Assembly: GCF_042453785.1 (NCBI RefSeq)
Contig: NC_091666.1
Span: 23,022,501-23,086,500 of the forward strand
Origin: Malus domestica
Lineage: Eukaryota; Streptophyta; Magnoliopsida; Rosales; Rosaceae
Direction: 5' to 3'
DNA length: 64,000 bases
The notes beneath the pieces were generated by a model. It saw only the letters and a list, made by a program, of their open reading frames with translations, was not told the origin of the DNA and ran no database searches. This document shows positions 22,894 to 34,500 of the stretch, in pieces (position 1 is the stretch's first letter; each line of letters begins with the position of its first letter). The position numbers and the translations under genes are program-made.

Positions 22894-23341
22894 TCCCTCT
22901 GGTTTTACATGTTACTGTGCCAACTAACTGTTTGAACATTATTGATTGTAACTATACATTTTGGTTCAGATTATTCAAAATTGAAATTCGATGTGGGGAT
23001 CATTTTCGCTTTGGGCTGTCCCTTTTATATGGCTTCTTGTTTCTTTAGAAACGTAAAAGCGAAACAAATTGAAACTATGGTTTAGTAGGACGATGGTGTG
23101 ACGTTGGTATTGTTTTCTGAACAATCGTACATTGGGTTATGAAATTATGTGACTTGTTTCTTTAGAAGCTTGTGTCTTGTCACGAGAACTTACATGGTTT
23201 TATTGCCACGTGGTGTTCTGGTCCAAGATTTACTATGCTGGCCATGAGAATCAAGTATTGACAAGTTGCATTGGGTGAAAACAAATCGTGCTCACACATG
23301 TATTAGACATCTACTACTCTTATCTCTGTGTGGACAAAATC

Positions 23342-23461
23342 ATGGAGAAGAATAGAAGCTCTAGAGTTTGTGTTACAGGTGCTTCTGGTTTCATTGGCTC
23401 TTCGCTCGTTAACAAGCTCCTACAGCACGGCCACACAGTCCACGCCACCCTCAGGAACTTG

Positions 23462-23495
<34 letters not shown>

Positions 23496-24810
23496 GCAAC
23501 CCTCTTATGGTTACTCCGTGTGTTACAGACGATGCATCAAAAGTCGGGCTTCTCAAGTCCCTTCCTCATGCGGACACCAAATTGTTGCTGTTCCAAGCTG
23601 ACATATATGACCCTCAAGAGTTTGAGCATGCCATTGAAGGTTGTGAGTTTGTTTTCCATGTTGCCACTCCGATGCAGCATAACAACCTAAGCTCTCAGGT
23701 CAGACACTAGTGCTGTTTTAGGTAGACAGCAAATAGGATTGAACTATTTTGTCCAATCCATTCTAGTCTCATCATGAACAATAATTTGATTCAATCCTGC
23801 GCGACAAACGAAGGGTTAGTTATAATTTGAGGATTTTGATTATGCAGTACAAGGACACAGCTGAAGCTGCTGCTGCTGGGGTGAGAATCATTGCTGATTC
23901 CTGCATTCGTTCGCAGACCGTCAAGCGACTCATCTACACTGCAAGCGTACTAGCTGCGTCGCCTCGGACAGAAGATGGGGCTGGATTCAAACCCTACCTT
24001 GATGAATCATGTTGGACACCTCTTGATGTCTCATTTCCCCATGGCACTGATTTCACAATGGTACCTCTTCTACTTGCTCTTACATTATTCATTCTGCGAT
24101 ATATCAATTTCGCTGCAATAATTAACATCGAATAATTACGTTTGATTTTAATCTGGAAATGTGCTCAAGGGGTATATCGTATCAAAGACATTAGCAGAGA
24201 ACGCAGTGCTGAGCTACAACGTAATTGATGGTGGTAAATTAGAAGTGGTAACTCTTCCTTGTGGCCTAGTAGGAGGAGAAACTCTTCTGCCGATTTTGCC
24301 TCCAACTGTGGGAGTAGTTTTATCACAACTTACCGGGGACTCGAACGGTTACAATTCATTAAAATTCATGCAAGAAGTTATCGGTTCTGTTCCTCTAGTA
24401 CACATTGAAGATGTTTGCCGAGCACATATCTTCTGTATGGAACAACCGTCGATGAGAGGCAGATTCTGCTGTGCAGTTGCCAGTCCAAGTATCAAAGAAA
24501 TCGCTGCCTGCTTCCAAGAAAACTACCCGGAATACAAGATAGCAAAAGAGTAAGGATCGAACTTTTAACTTTAATCGTTCTGAAACTTCTCCCTACTTTT
24601 GAACATTGAACTCGACGAATATTATCCATTTTCATTCACGACTGAATTCATTTCAGATTCACCGAAGGACCAGAAGGAGGAATCAAATGTGACTTTACTA
24701 AGCTGGTGAAGATCGGTTTTGAGTACAAGTATGGCATGAAGAACATACTTGATGACAGTGTAGTAAGTGGAAGGAGGTTATCAAAGAGCTCTCTTTCTCA
24801 ACTGATTTAA
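23342..24810 (+). CDS. DFR/anthocyanidin-reductase-like short-chain reductase, copy 1
   Basis: Five exons (23342-23462, 23529-23698, 23848-24060, 24170-24549, 24657-24810) give 345 residues, normal for the DFR-like extended SDR family (dihydroflavonol, anthocyanidin, vestitone and HC-toxin-type reductases). The NADPH-binding motif [12 protein letters not shown] is at residues 11-22. Catalytic residues are Ser130 ([10 protein letters not shown]), Tyr170 and Lys174 ([10 protein letters not shown]). The protein would reduce a carbonyl of a phenolic or related substrate in the cytosol; the exact substrate cannot be read. Intron 1 is only 66 nt and consists largely of (CT)n starting at the donor. 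The start lies 449 bp after the SEH1 stop, on the same strand. Copies 2 and 3 lie downstream. All key residues are present and splice sites are canonical. Confidence 0.93.
23463..23528 (+). repeat. (CT)n microsatellite forming most of SDR copy 1 intron 1
   Basis: The intron starts gtctctct..., so the 5' splice site is the first unit of the microsatellite. About 15 CT units are followed by a 36-nt tail ending tgttacag. Total 66 nt, near the lower limit for plant introns. The same intron in copy 2 is 136 nt. Confidence 0.85.
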
Positions 24811-26188
24811 TTTTCAGACTGCAGAAACAAGAACATCATATTACAAACGCCGGTGTAATCGTGTTTTCGTTTTTAGGCTCTGCATATTCTAGTATTGTGA
24901 GAGATCCTCACGTATTGAATAAACAAAATCTTGCATACTCATTAGCATAACTATTTCAGAATTGTATGTGTTCAGACAAATTCATTCAGTCCAGTGTAAA
25001 TTTAAAAAACAATTCAATCCATCTCACCCGCTTTCTCGGTTTTTCATACATTGAAGGAGAAGATCCTCTTTCAAAAATATATTTGCCTTTTGCAGCTGCG
25101 AAGGTGGAAAAAAACACAGTGATGACTACAAGCAGAAGAAGCAAGCAAATTTTGGAGACGAAACACTTTGGTTTCCCGTTGTTGGAATAAAGGTTCGGTT
25201 TCGAGGTTTAATGGTGAAGAACACAAAAGTTAAGGGACTTTAAATAACCAGTTTGAAACAAGGTTCTCAAGCAAGAAGAACTCAGTGAAGACACAACTAC
25301 ACTTCATTGGTTGACTAACCTTAACCTACTCCCTGTGTTTTAAGGACCGTCCGTACAGAAATGCGAAAGGCTGCCATAAAGACGCGTTTACTTCTAAGTT
25401 TTGCTTCGAACTTGTTCATATGATTTTATTATCAAGGGAAATGTGGGTGCAAAAGTTATGGGTTAATGGATCCTAAAAACTAGCCACTTCCCATGCATCC
25501 TAAAAATAAGCGAGTGGAGATAAAATAAAGCAACGTGTATCAGTCACTACTAAGGAACATGGAGTGAGATAAAGAGACTTGGAGCCCAAGTTTTTAATAC
25601 CTATAAAAGGCCTAAAATCCCATTAGAACGGGGAAGAAAAAGCGAAGAAAAAGGGAAGTATCAGACTGCTTTACAAATTCTTGAAATCATTTTGAACAAA
25701 GACTGACTTGAGCATCAGAATGTTTTCTTATAGTTCACCCTCCTCCCTTATTGACGGCGAGTGAAGCTAGTGTTGTGGGCTTCTCAACATGGTTACAAGA
25801 TTTAATAGTTGGAGGATCCGAATTATTCCACTCCAATAGAAATGTTTGTAAACAAAACTCACATCAACGCATGATAACCAAAAAACCCATCATCAAGTAA
25901 TCAGGCCACAAACTTATGTCAATTAACTGACACGCAAGGTCATATTAAACGCATATCAAGTTCCAAACTTGTAATCCAACAATAGAGAGCTTCTTATCAC
26001 CAATATAACGACCAAGACTCTCCCCAGAAAAAGGCCAACAAAAGTACTTCTGACAACTTTAAAGTTTTTCTCTTCCGAAGTTGTCTGACAACGGCAAACA
26101 CACAACCCAAAAAGGACAAGTTAGCAACTTACCAGTACCTCATAGTAACCCATCAAATTTGATAGTTTTAAAACACAGAACTCATATC
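24811..26188. other. Downstream part of duplication unit 1
   Basis: 3' UTR and intergenic sequence. The uninterrupted version seen here serves as the reference for spotting insertions in units 2 (29748-37647) and 3 (43633-56370). It ends 'acacagaactcatatca', where SEH1 exon-7 sequence begins. Confidence 0.75.
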
Positions 26189-26450
26189 AAGGGATTATCA
26201 TTATGAAATCCTGGGTTAAACCCTGACTCGGATGGAAGGCTCTCATTGGATAAGATTGCACAACTTTCAGGTCACAAAGGCGAGTTATGAATAAAACTAT
26301 CGAAAATGTTATCAATCAATTAGTTTGGAACGCAAATTGATATTGTGTATGTTGGGGGTATACGACTGTAGAGGCTTAAGAGGGCAAGATGTGTTTTTCC
26401 TCAGAGAGAAAGGCTATGAACATTCCTAAATGATTGATTTCTTCATGTTG
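26189..26450 (+). pseudogene. SEH1 fragment (exon 7 to intron 7) at start of unit 2
   Basis: Matches SEH1 22488-22758: GLNPDxDGRLSLxKIAQLSGHKG is recognisable, followed by intron 7 text up to 'cttcatgttgtgat', where LTR sequence takes over. The first bases are altered (ttatcattatgaaatc for atatcaatatggcatc) and the exon donor reads gagttatga for gaggtatga. It has no promoter or other exons, so it is a passenger of the tandem duplication. Confidence 0.9.
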
Positions 26451-26845
26451 TGATTATTGGAGTATAACCCTTCAGCCGATACTTGGTGGCAAAGAAACAA
26501 GTTCAAATGGTTATTTTTAGATTTGTTCTTGGTTTAAATTAGAGCCGTTGGATCATAGTCCATGTGGTTGCTCTTGCTTGTATCTAGATTAAGTGATAGA
26601 TTATAACAAGTGGCATCATCTGATAGGGTGATAGCAATTAAGGGCTGAGATTAGTTTTGTTGTTGTTGAGTGAAGGATCTCCCTTTCTCTTCCTATTCTA
26701 ACGGTAACAACCTCACATATTTGTTGTGAGGATATTGCAATCATACATACATCATTCTCTCCGATTCTCTCTTTGCCACTACTGGATTTCCCATGTCACC
26801 ACCAAGCTTTCATTGAAGCTTATCGAAATTATCCATACACTAACA
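26451..26845 (+). mobile_element. Retrotransposon LTR with primer-binding site
   Basis: Starts tgattattgg and ends ctaaca (TG...CA), followed at once by tggcctcagagccagg (26846-26861), close to the tRNA-iMet primer site tggtatcagagcca. No gag or pol follows: 26880-27420 is non-coding. It occupies the place where unit 1 has SEH1 exon 8 and the copy 1 promoter. Confidence 0.65.
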
Positions 26846-26861
26846 TGGCCTCAGAGCCAGG

Positions 26862-27420
26862 TTTCATCGTTTAAACTGCGCATGAATTTGTGCAAACACC
26901 CTATGAGTGATTGAGTTGCGATAAACTATATTCATCAAACCCGAAAACCCCAAACATCATGCTTGTGGGAGATATCAAGAACCAACATCATCAATGTTTT
27001 ATTCAATACTCTTATTTTTATATTCTACAAAATTTGTTCATGGAATCGTTTTATTTATCAAATATTCCAAGTTTGTCATCCTTTTCTTTTTCATTGGACC
27101 AATTTATCATATTGCCTTATCACGAACAACTTCAAAAATATTGTTACGTTTTTTATTATTGGACGTGGCTATTAATGACGAAATTAGTAGTTACTAAATT
27201 GTAGTGCGTTAATTGAATGAATATAATTTTTTGTTTTTGACAAAGATGGATATAATCGTTGACCGATGGAAAATCCGTTACCCGGTGGGTATGGTTATGG
27301 ATAATCCCCTATGGTTGATTTGCGGTTATGAATATGATTAATTTTTGTGGTTATGGGGATGAATATAATATTTCTGTCCCCAAACCGAACTGTAACCATC
27401 CCGAGTTGGTTATAAGAGGG
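26862..27420. other. Non-coding sequence upstream of SDR copy 2
   Basis: No counterpart in unit 1. The region is AT-rich and then, at 27265-27410, rich in ggttatgg/ttatggat phrases. No ORF with family features. Homology to unit 1 resumes at 27422 (aacaaatc). Confidence 0.5.
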
Positions 27421-27488
27421 GCAACAAATCCTGCTCACACGTTTATTAGACGACATCTTCTGCTCTTATCTTTGTGTGGAACAAAATC

Positions 27489-27605
27489 ATGGAGAACAAA
27501 AACTCTAGAGTTTGTGTTACAGGTGCTTCTGGATTCATTGCCTCTTCACTCGTTAACAAGCTCCTACAGCAGGGCCACACAGTCCACGCCACCCTCAGGA
27601 ACTTG

Positions 27606-27671
<66 letters not shown>

Positions 27672-29747
27672 TCTCTCTCTCTCTTCCTCTCTCTCTCTCT
27701 CTCCCTGATGCCACCCTCTTACGGTTACTCTGTATGTTACAGATGATGCGTCGAAAGTTGGGCTTCTCAAGTCCCTTCCTAATGCGGACACCAACTTGTT
27801 GCTGTTCCAAGCTGACCTATATGACCCTCTAGAGTTTGAGCCTGCCATGGAAGGCTGTGAGTTTGTTTTCCATGTTGCCACTCCGATGCAGCATAACAAC
27901 CTAAGCTCTCAGGTCAGACACTAGTGCTGTTTTAGGTAGATAGCAAATAGAATTGAACTATTTTGTCCAATCCATTCTAGTCTCATCATGAACAATAATT
28001 TTATTCAATCCTGCACGACAAACGAAGTGTTAGTTACATAGGGGGCACTGAGTGGGAGCGAAATGTGCAGTCGTATAAGGCCCCAAATTTGAAGGGCCCC
28101 CAAAATTTTTGTCATCTAATCTAATATTTATATGTAATAATGTTCTATATTTAAAAATTACTTTTGTTATGTAATAACGTTAAATATTTAAAAATTATTT
28201 TTGTTAGCACTTTAAAATTTCATTATATATAAGCATATTTTTTTTTACTTTCTAACACCTTAAAAATGGTATTCTTTTTACAATTTTATTATATAATAAT
28301 GTTATATATTCAAGTGAAACTTTAAAGTTAGAAATTTTTAAATTTTTTTTCCTTGTTTGGTTGTTTAAGATTGAACTGCTTTTAATTATTTAGTGAACGT
28401 TATATTTATAGCTCTTTTTACTTATTATTAATGACATTTTTAAACTTGCAATCAGTGAGTACTAAACTTTATTTTGATTTAAGTGATTATTTTCTAGCAT
28501 CATTACATTGTCCTACATTAAAAAAAAAAAACTAATGAAAATGGCTTGAAAACTTTGAGTTTTAATGATAATGACAAAATAAAGGGTAAAATGAATAGTA
28601 GCAGGATTGACTTTTTAGTGTAAAAATGTGTTTTTTCGTTAAAATGAACAGTACCACGGCCTTTTTGTTAAAACTCAATTTTTAAAACTATCTTAAGAGG
28701 GGCCTTTCATAAATTTCGTATAGGACCTCCAAAATCTGAGAGACGGCCCTAGTTAGTTATAATTTGAGGATTTTGATTATGCAGTACAAGGACACAGCTG
28801 AAGCTGCTGTTGCTGGGGTGAGAATCATTGCTGATTCCTGCATTCGTTCGCAGACAGTCAAGCGACTCATCTACACTGCAAGCGTACTAGCTGCGTCGCC
28901 TCGGACAGAAGATGGGGCTGGATTCAAACCCTACTTTGATGAATCATGTTGGACACCCCTTGATGTCTCATTTCCTCATGGCACTGATTTCACAATGGTA
29001 CCTCTTCTACTTGCTCTTACATTATTCATTCCACGATATATCAATTTCGCTGCAATAATTAACATCGAATAATTACGTTTGATTTTTAATCTGGAAATGT
29101 GCTCAAGGGGTATATCGTATCAAAGACATTAGCAGAGAAAGCAGTGCTGAGCTATAACGACATTGATGGTGGTAAATTAGAAGCAGTGACTCTTCCTTGT
29201 GGCCTAGTAGGAGGAGAAACTCTTCTCCCAAATTCGCCTCTAAGTGTGGGAGTAGTTATATCACAACTTACCGGGGACTTGAATGGTTACAATGCATTAA
29301 AATTCATGCAAGAAGTTATCGGTTCTGTTCCTCTTGTACACATTGAAGATGTTTGCCGAGGACATATCTTCTGCATGGAACAACCATCGATGAGAGGCAG
29401 ATTCTGCTGTGCAGTTGCCAGTCCTAGTATCAAAGAAATCGCTGCCTGCTTCCAAGAAAACTACCCGGAATACAAGATAGCAAAAGAGTAAGGATCCAAC
29501 TTTTAACTGTAATCGTTCTGAAACTTCTCCCTACTTTTAAAATTGAACTCCACGAAGATTATCCATTTTCATTCACGACCGAATTTATTTCAGATTCGCC
29601 GAAGGACCAGAAGAAGGAATCAAATGTGACTTTACTAAGCTGGTGAAGATCGGTTTTGAGTACAAGTATGGCGTGAAGAACATACTTGATGACAGTGTAG
29701 CAAGTGGAAGGAGGTTATCAGAGAGCTCTCTTTCTCAACTGATTTAA
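27489..29747 (+). CDS. DFR/anthocyanidin-reductase-like short-chain reductase, copy 2
   Basis: Same five-exon structure as copy 1: 27489-27606, 27743-27912, 28785-28997, 29108-29487 and 29594-29747, giving 344 residues. NADPH motif [12 protein letters not shown], catalytic TAS, and [10 protein letters not shown] are intact, with one codon fewer near the N-terminus (MENKNSRV versus MEKNRSSRV). The glycine-rich loop reads GFIASS instead of GFIGSS, changing the third Gly of GxxGxxG to Ala, which is the common form in the DFR family. Intron 1 carries an expanded (CT)n tract and intron 2 holds a 715-bp hAT-like insertion, both removable by splicing. Only about 67 bp of upstream sequence is shared with copy 1, so regulation probably differs. 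Substrate unknown. Confidence 0.92.
27607..27742 (+). repeat. Expanded (CT)n tract, SDR copy 2 intron 1
   Basis: A 136-nt intron, about 100 nt of it CT repeats with scattered tcctct interruptions, starting at the splice donor. Source of several long spurious Ser-Leu and Glu-Arg ORFs. Confidence 0.85.
28037..28751. mobile_element. hAT-like non-autonomous transposon in intron 2 of SDR copy 2
   Basis: Comparison with copy 1, where the intron reads straight through 'gggttagttataatttg', shows a 715-bp insertion flanked by an 8-bp TSD gttagtta (28029-28036 and 28752-28759), diagnostic of hAT. The ends are catagggggcactgag and, reversed, tagggccgtctctcag, an imperfect inverted pair. Subterminal ggccccaaatttgaagggcc and ggggccttt text is typical of hAT. 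No transposase. A shorter interspersed repeat is nested at 28515-28680. Confidence 0.8.
28515..28680 (+). repeat. Interspersed repeat nested in the hAT element
   Basis: 'aaaactaatgaaaatggctt' through 'aaaatgaacagtacca' to 'ttgttaaaactc'. The same family is present in reverse orientation at 36533-36692. Non-coding, about 165 bp, probably a short retroposon or MITE. Confidence 0.65.
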
Positions 29748-30128
29748 TTTTCAGACTGCAGAAACAAAAACATCATATTACAAACGCTGGTGTAATCGTG
29801 TTTTCGTTGTTAGGCTCTGCATATTCTAGTATTGTGAGAGATCCTCACTTATTGAATAAACAAAATCTTGTATACTCATTAGCATAACTATTTCAGAATT
29901 GTATGTGTTAAGACAAATTCATTCAGTCTAGTGTAAATTTAAAAAACAATTCAATCCATCTCACCCGTTTTCTCGGTTTTTCATACATTGAATGAGAAGA
30001 TCCTCTTTCAAAAATATATTTGCCTTTTGCAGCTGCAAAAGTGTAAAAAAAAACACAGTGATGACTAGAAGCAGAAAGAATTAAGCAAATTTTGGAGACG
30101 AAATACTTCGGTTTCCCGTTGTTGGGGT

Positions 30129-30745
30129 CAGTGGCAGATCTAGGAATTTAAGGTCGGGTGGTCCCAATATAATATTAAAAAATTAAACCGTAAACTACAA
30201 CTTTTCATTCATAATTTTTGTACTAACAACATTACGAGCAACAAAGATTAAATTTGTTTATGATAAAGTGTCATACCTAAAAATGTGTCATGATATTCAG
30301 GGTCTCTGAAGATTGGAAAGGTGATTGGTGTTGGCTGGTGGTGCCTTCGGTTGGGTGGGATGGGGATTGGGGAATGGCCCGATGGGAAGCAATTAATGGG
30401 TTATAAGAAGATTTGGGAAAATGGGCTCTTTTGAAAGTAAAGCCCCTACGAAACTTAGCCTCCCACGTGACTTAGAGATTGTTTTCAAACCCATAACAAA
30501 CTGCACTGTTTCACTCAAATGGCTTAGGTAAAACGACTTCGTCTAGCCAAGTCATTTGAAAAGGAATAATCAATCTTCTTTTTCTTTTCCTTCTGGTTTG
30601 TTGAATTCCAGAAAAGAGTGCAGCAGTTGCTCATCTCCGCTCTTATCTGCCCAGACTTGGGTGGTCATCGGAGGTCTTCACAGCTACTTATCCGAGCTTT
30701 TGGGTGGTCCTAGGACCACCTAGGTCCTTTAATAGATCCCCCCTG
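30129..30745. mobile_element. hAT-like MITE, 617 bp, downstream of SDR copy 2
   Basis: Absent from unit 1, which reads on without a break from 'cccgttgttgga' into 'aaaggttcg'. Ends are cagtggcagatctagga and, reversed, caggggggatctattaa. Flanks gttggggt (30121-30128) and gtggggt (30746-30752) fit an 8-bp TSD that has lost one base. Non-coding. Confidence 0.7.
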
Positions 30746-31147
30746 GTGGGGTAAAGGTTCGATTTCAAGGTCTTTTAATGGTGAAGAACATAAAGTTAAG
30801 GGACTATAAATAACCAATTTGAAACAAGGTTCTCAAGCAAGAAGAACTCAGTGAAGACACAACTGCACGACACTGGTTAACTGACCTCAACCTACTCCCT
30901 GTGTTTTAAGGCCAGTCCGTACAGAAATGTGAAAGGCTGCCATAAAGACACATTTATTTCTAAGTTTTGCTTCAAACTTGTTCATATAATTTTATTTCTA
31001 AGTTTTGCTTCAAAAATTAAGGGTCAATGAATCCTAAAAACTAGCCACTTCCCATGCATCCTAAAAATAAGCAAATGGAGATAAAATAAAGCAACGTGAA
31101 TCAGCGACTACTAAGGAACATGGAGTGAGATATAGAGACTTGGAGCC

Positions 31148-31483
31148 TGACATGCCCCAATCCCGATGTTCCCCGAACACCAGGGTAGGTACATGTTGGC
31201 TAACACCCGAGGGTGACGAAAGTCATTTATTTAAAACATGAGAACTAAAATATGAATAAGATAAGAGAAATTTAAATATAATTAATATGAAAATGAGGAA
31301 CGTGTTCAGAGCATACAACTAACTAGAGCACTAAAAGAAATAATATAAAATTGAATGAATAGAAGAATGGGTCCTACATTGAGAGGACTCGAAGATGCCG
31401 ATGCAGAAGTGACTTGACACTGGAATTGTACGCCTCAATTCTAAATCCTGAGGGGGTGTAAAACAAACATGAGTGGACCAAGT

Positions 31484-31517
<34 letters not shown>

Positions 31518-34500
31518 AAATAGTTATTTAACGTACTAACCCCCAAAGTTTTACGAAAACTCAATAGTATAATATGTAATAAGTTTTCCGAAAACCCTAG
31601 CATGCCATAAAACCTTTCATAAAACATATCTCATATATAGTGTGTTAACTAATGGTATCAGTATCGCCCAAAGGCATATAGAACTCTTCTTTCAGAAACT
31701 TCCTTCACAAGTATCAATCACCCGTAGGCTCCTACAACACCCAACCCGAAGGTCAATATAAACATCAATCGCCCAAAGGCTCCTACAGCACCCAACCCAA
31801 AGGTCAATATAAGTGACCACTAGATAAGCACAAAACCACTGAAAATAATCTTTCCAAACGTAAGTACATATATCTTAAAAGCATCTTCATAGTATAAAGC
31901 CATCCATCATCTATACTATAAATAAGCGTGTAAAAACATGCTCTAAATAGTACGTTGTCATCCATCAGATATCCTACAAAGAACATGGGTTTGATAGAAA
32001 ATATGGTATTCCAAAATATTCTAAGTAAGTATGATAATCATATAAGGTAAATCCAATTTACTCATAAAACGTTATCTAAAACGTGATCATTAAATCATGC
32101 TTTTCATGTATGCATTTCTACTAATAAAACATGCATTTTAGAAGGGGTCCACTCACAAATACTTTGTTGTCGAAAAGCCACGCAAACTAGCGAAGACAGA
32201 ACGCCACAAACAATTGCCCCTAAGAACATAAAGGGTACAATTAATAAAATTTTATTCAAACGATTGAATTTGGGAAAATGAATGTCAAAAATAGATTCAG
32301 GATGTCGAATTACCCTAAGAAGGGTCTCGGGTAAATTTCATAAAAGTCAACACAGGGAATATTCCAGAGAATATTCCCTGACGAAATGTTCCCTAATAGA
32401 ATATTCCCTAATGGAATATTCCCCATAAAATGTTTGGGCCGGTTAAGGTTTAGGGTTTGAAAGGTTAAAGGGTTTAGTGGGCCAAAGGCCCTAGATTACA
32501 AGGGTTTGGATTAGGCTTTTAAAAAAGTTGGGCTTTAAGAGTTTGGGTTTAGTTTCAAACAAATAAAATAAATAAAAGGGGTTCGGGCTTTGGGGGTTAC
32601 GGGCCTAAGGCCCGAGTTCTAAATGGCCCAAAGGCTTAACCAAACATTTGTAACTTTGAAAAGATAAATGTAATATAGGGTAATTCAAAATACTTATATT
32701 GAAAACCAAAACTGAAAATGGAAGTGGGTCTCGCCCAAACACACGTAACGTCACGTACTCCAAGAAAATATGTGTCTTTGGGTCGAGCCCCAACAATAGC
32801 GAATATGTAACAACTACCATAGATGGGTCTTCCTACCCACTTGCTTAACGAACCCAACAAATAAGTTATCAACACAACAATCGGCCGTCCACGATATCGA
32901 CCACATATTTGTTGTCTCGATAAGCAAGCAGTAATTTCCTGATGGTGCACAATTTCACACGTCGTAAATTCGATCCTCTGAATACCAGTTCACAATACTT
33001 CTCTATCAACCAGTGTTGCCTGTAGAAAACTTTCGTACCATGTCGCAAAAGTGCCATACCAAAACTGAACAAAATAAGAATTGTCGTCGTAACAACTCCA
33101 TTCTCCTCAATTCTTCCAAATGTGACCAACTACTCCAGTGCTTTGCCAACAAAGAACCCATTTGAAAACTGTACCTTGGGATTCAAGAGAAGTGACTACC
33201 ATGTTAATAATAGACCCAAAAACTTGAGCCAAGCAAGAAGAAAATGAAAAGTCACCTTCCTCAACAAGCAGTATCTCTTGGGAGCTGTTGTAATGCTCAA
33301 TCCACCTCTCCATTTTTGCTTAGTTGTAGATTCCTAGTCAAACAAGGTCAAAGTTCGTGGAAGGACAAATGACTCTCAATTCATCAACCTAAAAACCCTA
33401 TGAGAGCACACACCATTTGAGAGCAGTGTAAATTCTACATGTGCTTAAGCCACAAGACGAGTGAACACAACGCGTCCTCCAAAGTCTAGATAGTTCACGA
33501 ATGATACCCTCAAAAAATATTCGAGCAATGAACTTATATCATTGGGACAGAACTACTAAAGTATGATATGATGCTTATGAATTGCAGTAGGATAATGAGT
33601 GGTGACTATTCAATTCAGCATGAAGATAGTGATGCAATCTGTTGACCACCAGCACTACAACCTTCATCAATGTCTTACTAAAAGACGGCTTAAACCTCAC
33701 ACCTACATGTAACCCTTTCTGGTAAGTATTATGCTCCTAATGTTCTTGCCTAAATCGATAAGAACTAAAAGCATGCTTCAGCCGAGTCGATTGATCGTGA
33801 ATTCCTCACTGATTGTGAGAGAAACCATGTCAAGAACGCTAAAAGAACACTCAAGAATTTGAGGGTCAAAACAAGTCCATTAAAATCTAGACTGTAATGT
33901 TCGGGCATGATCCCGTAATAAAAATAGAAGTCACTGTTTATGATTATTTGGTTAATCATCTTAGTAAGGTTGATTGATTTCTTAGCCAAAAAGGACATAG
34001 GTCTAAGCTCAAAGAATAGTTAATAACTGCTAATAAGATTTGACGAGGCCAAAGACATTTCGTAATTCACAATACTGTGTGTGAGCTGTTTCAAAGGTCA
34101 AAATTTAAACATAGAACCTTTAAATCAACAGAATGATGAAGAAGAAAGATACAAAACAGTATGCGCATGCATGCAGTGGCATGATTGGCTACCTTAAAGT
34201 GATGCCCTTGAGCAAACCAAAGCTCAATGAGTCCAGAGAAGTTTAGAGCAAAGCTCGATCTTCCTACAATGATGAATATGGTGGAGTCTCAAGCCATTAC
34301 ACTGAAAATTACAAGGCTAAACAGTTAGTGGACAAGAGCACTGGTCAATTAGGCTACAAGCAAGAGGCTAAGTTCACCTCTATTTAAAAGTACGTGGACA
34401 AGGAGACAGGGTTTACTGCCAAGTACCAGATCCAGGTGAAGTTCAAGGAGTCTGTTTATCCAACCAAGACTAGATCTTCATCATCCAAGTCCAACTACAA

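Noticed and set aside
27489-27899. Long Ser-Leu and Arg-Glu ORFs on both strands
   Set aside because: They are translations of the (CT)n microsatellite in intron 1 of SDR copy 2.
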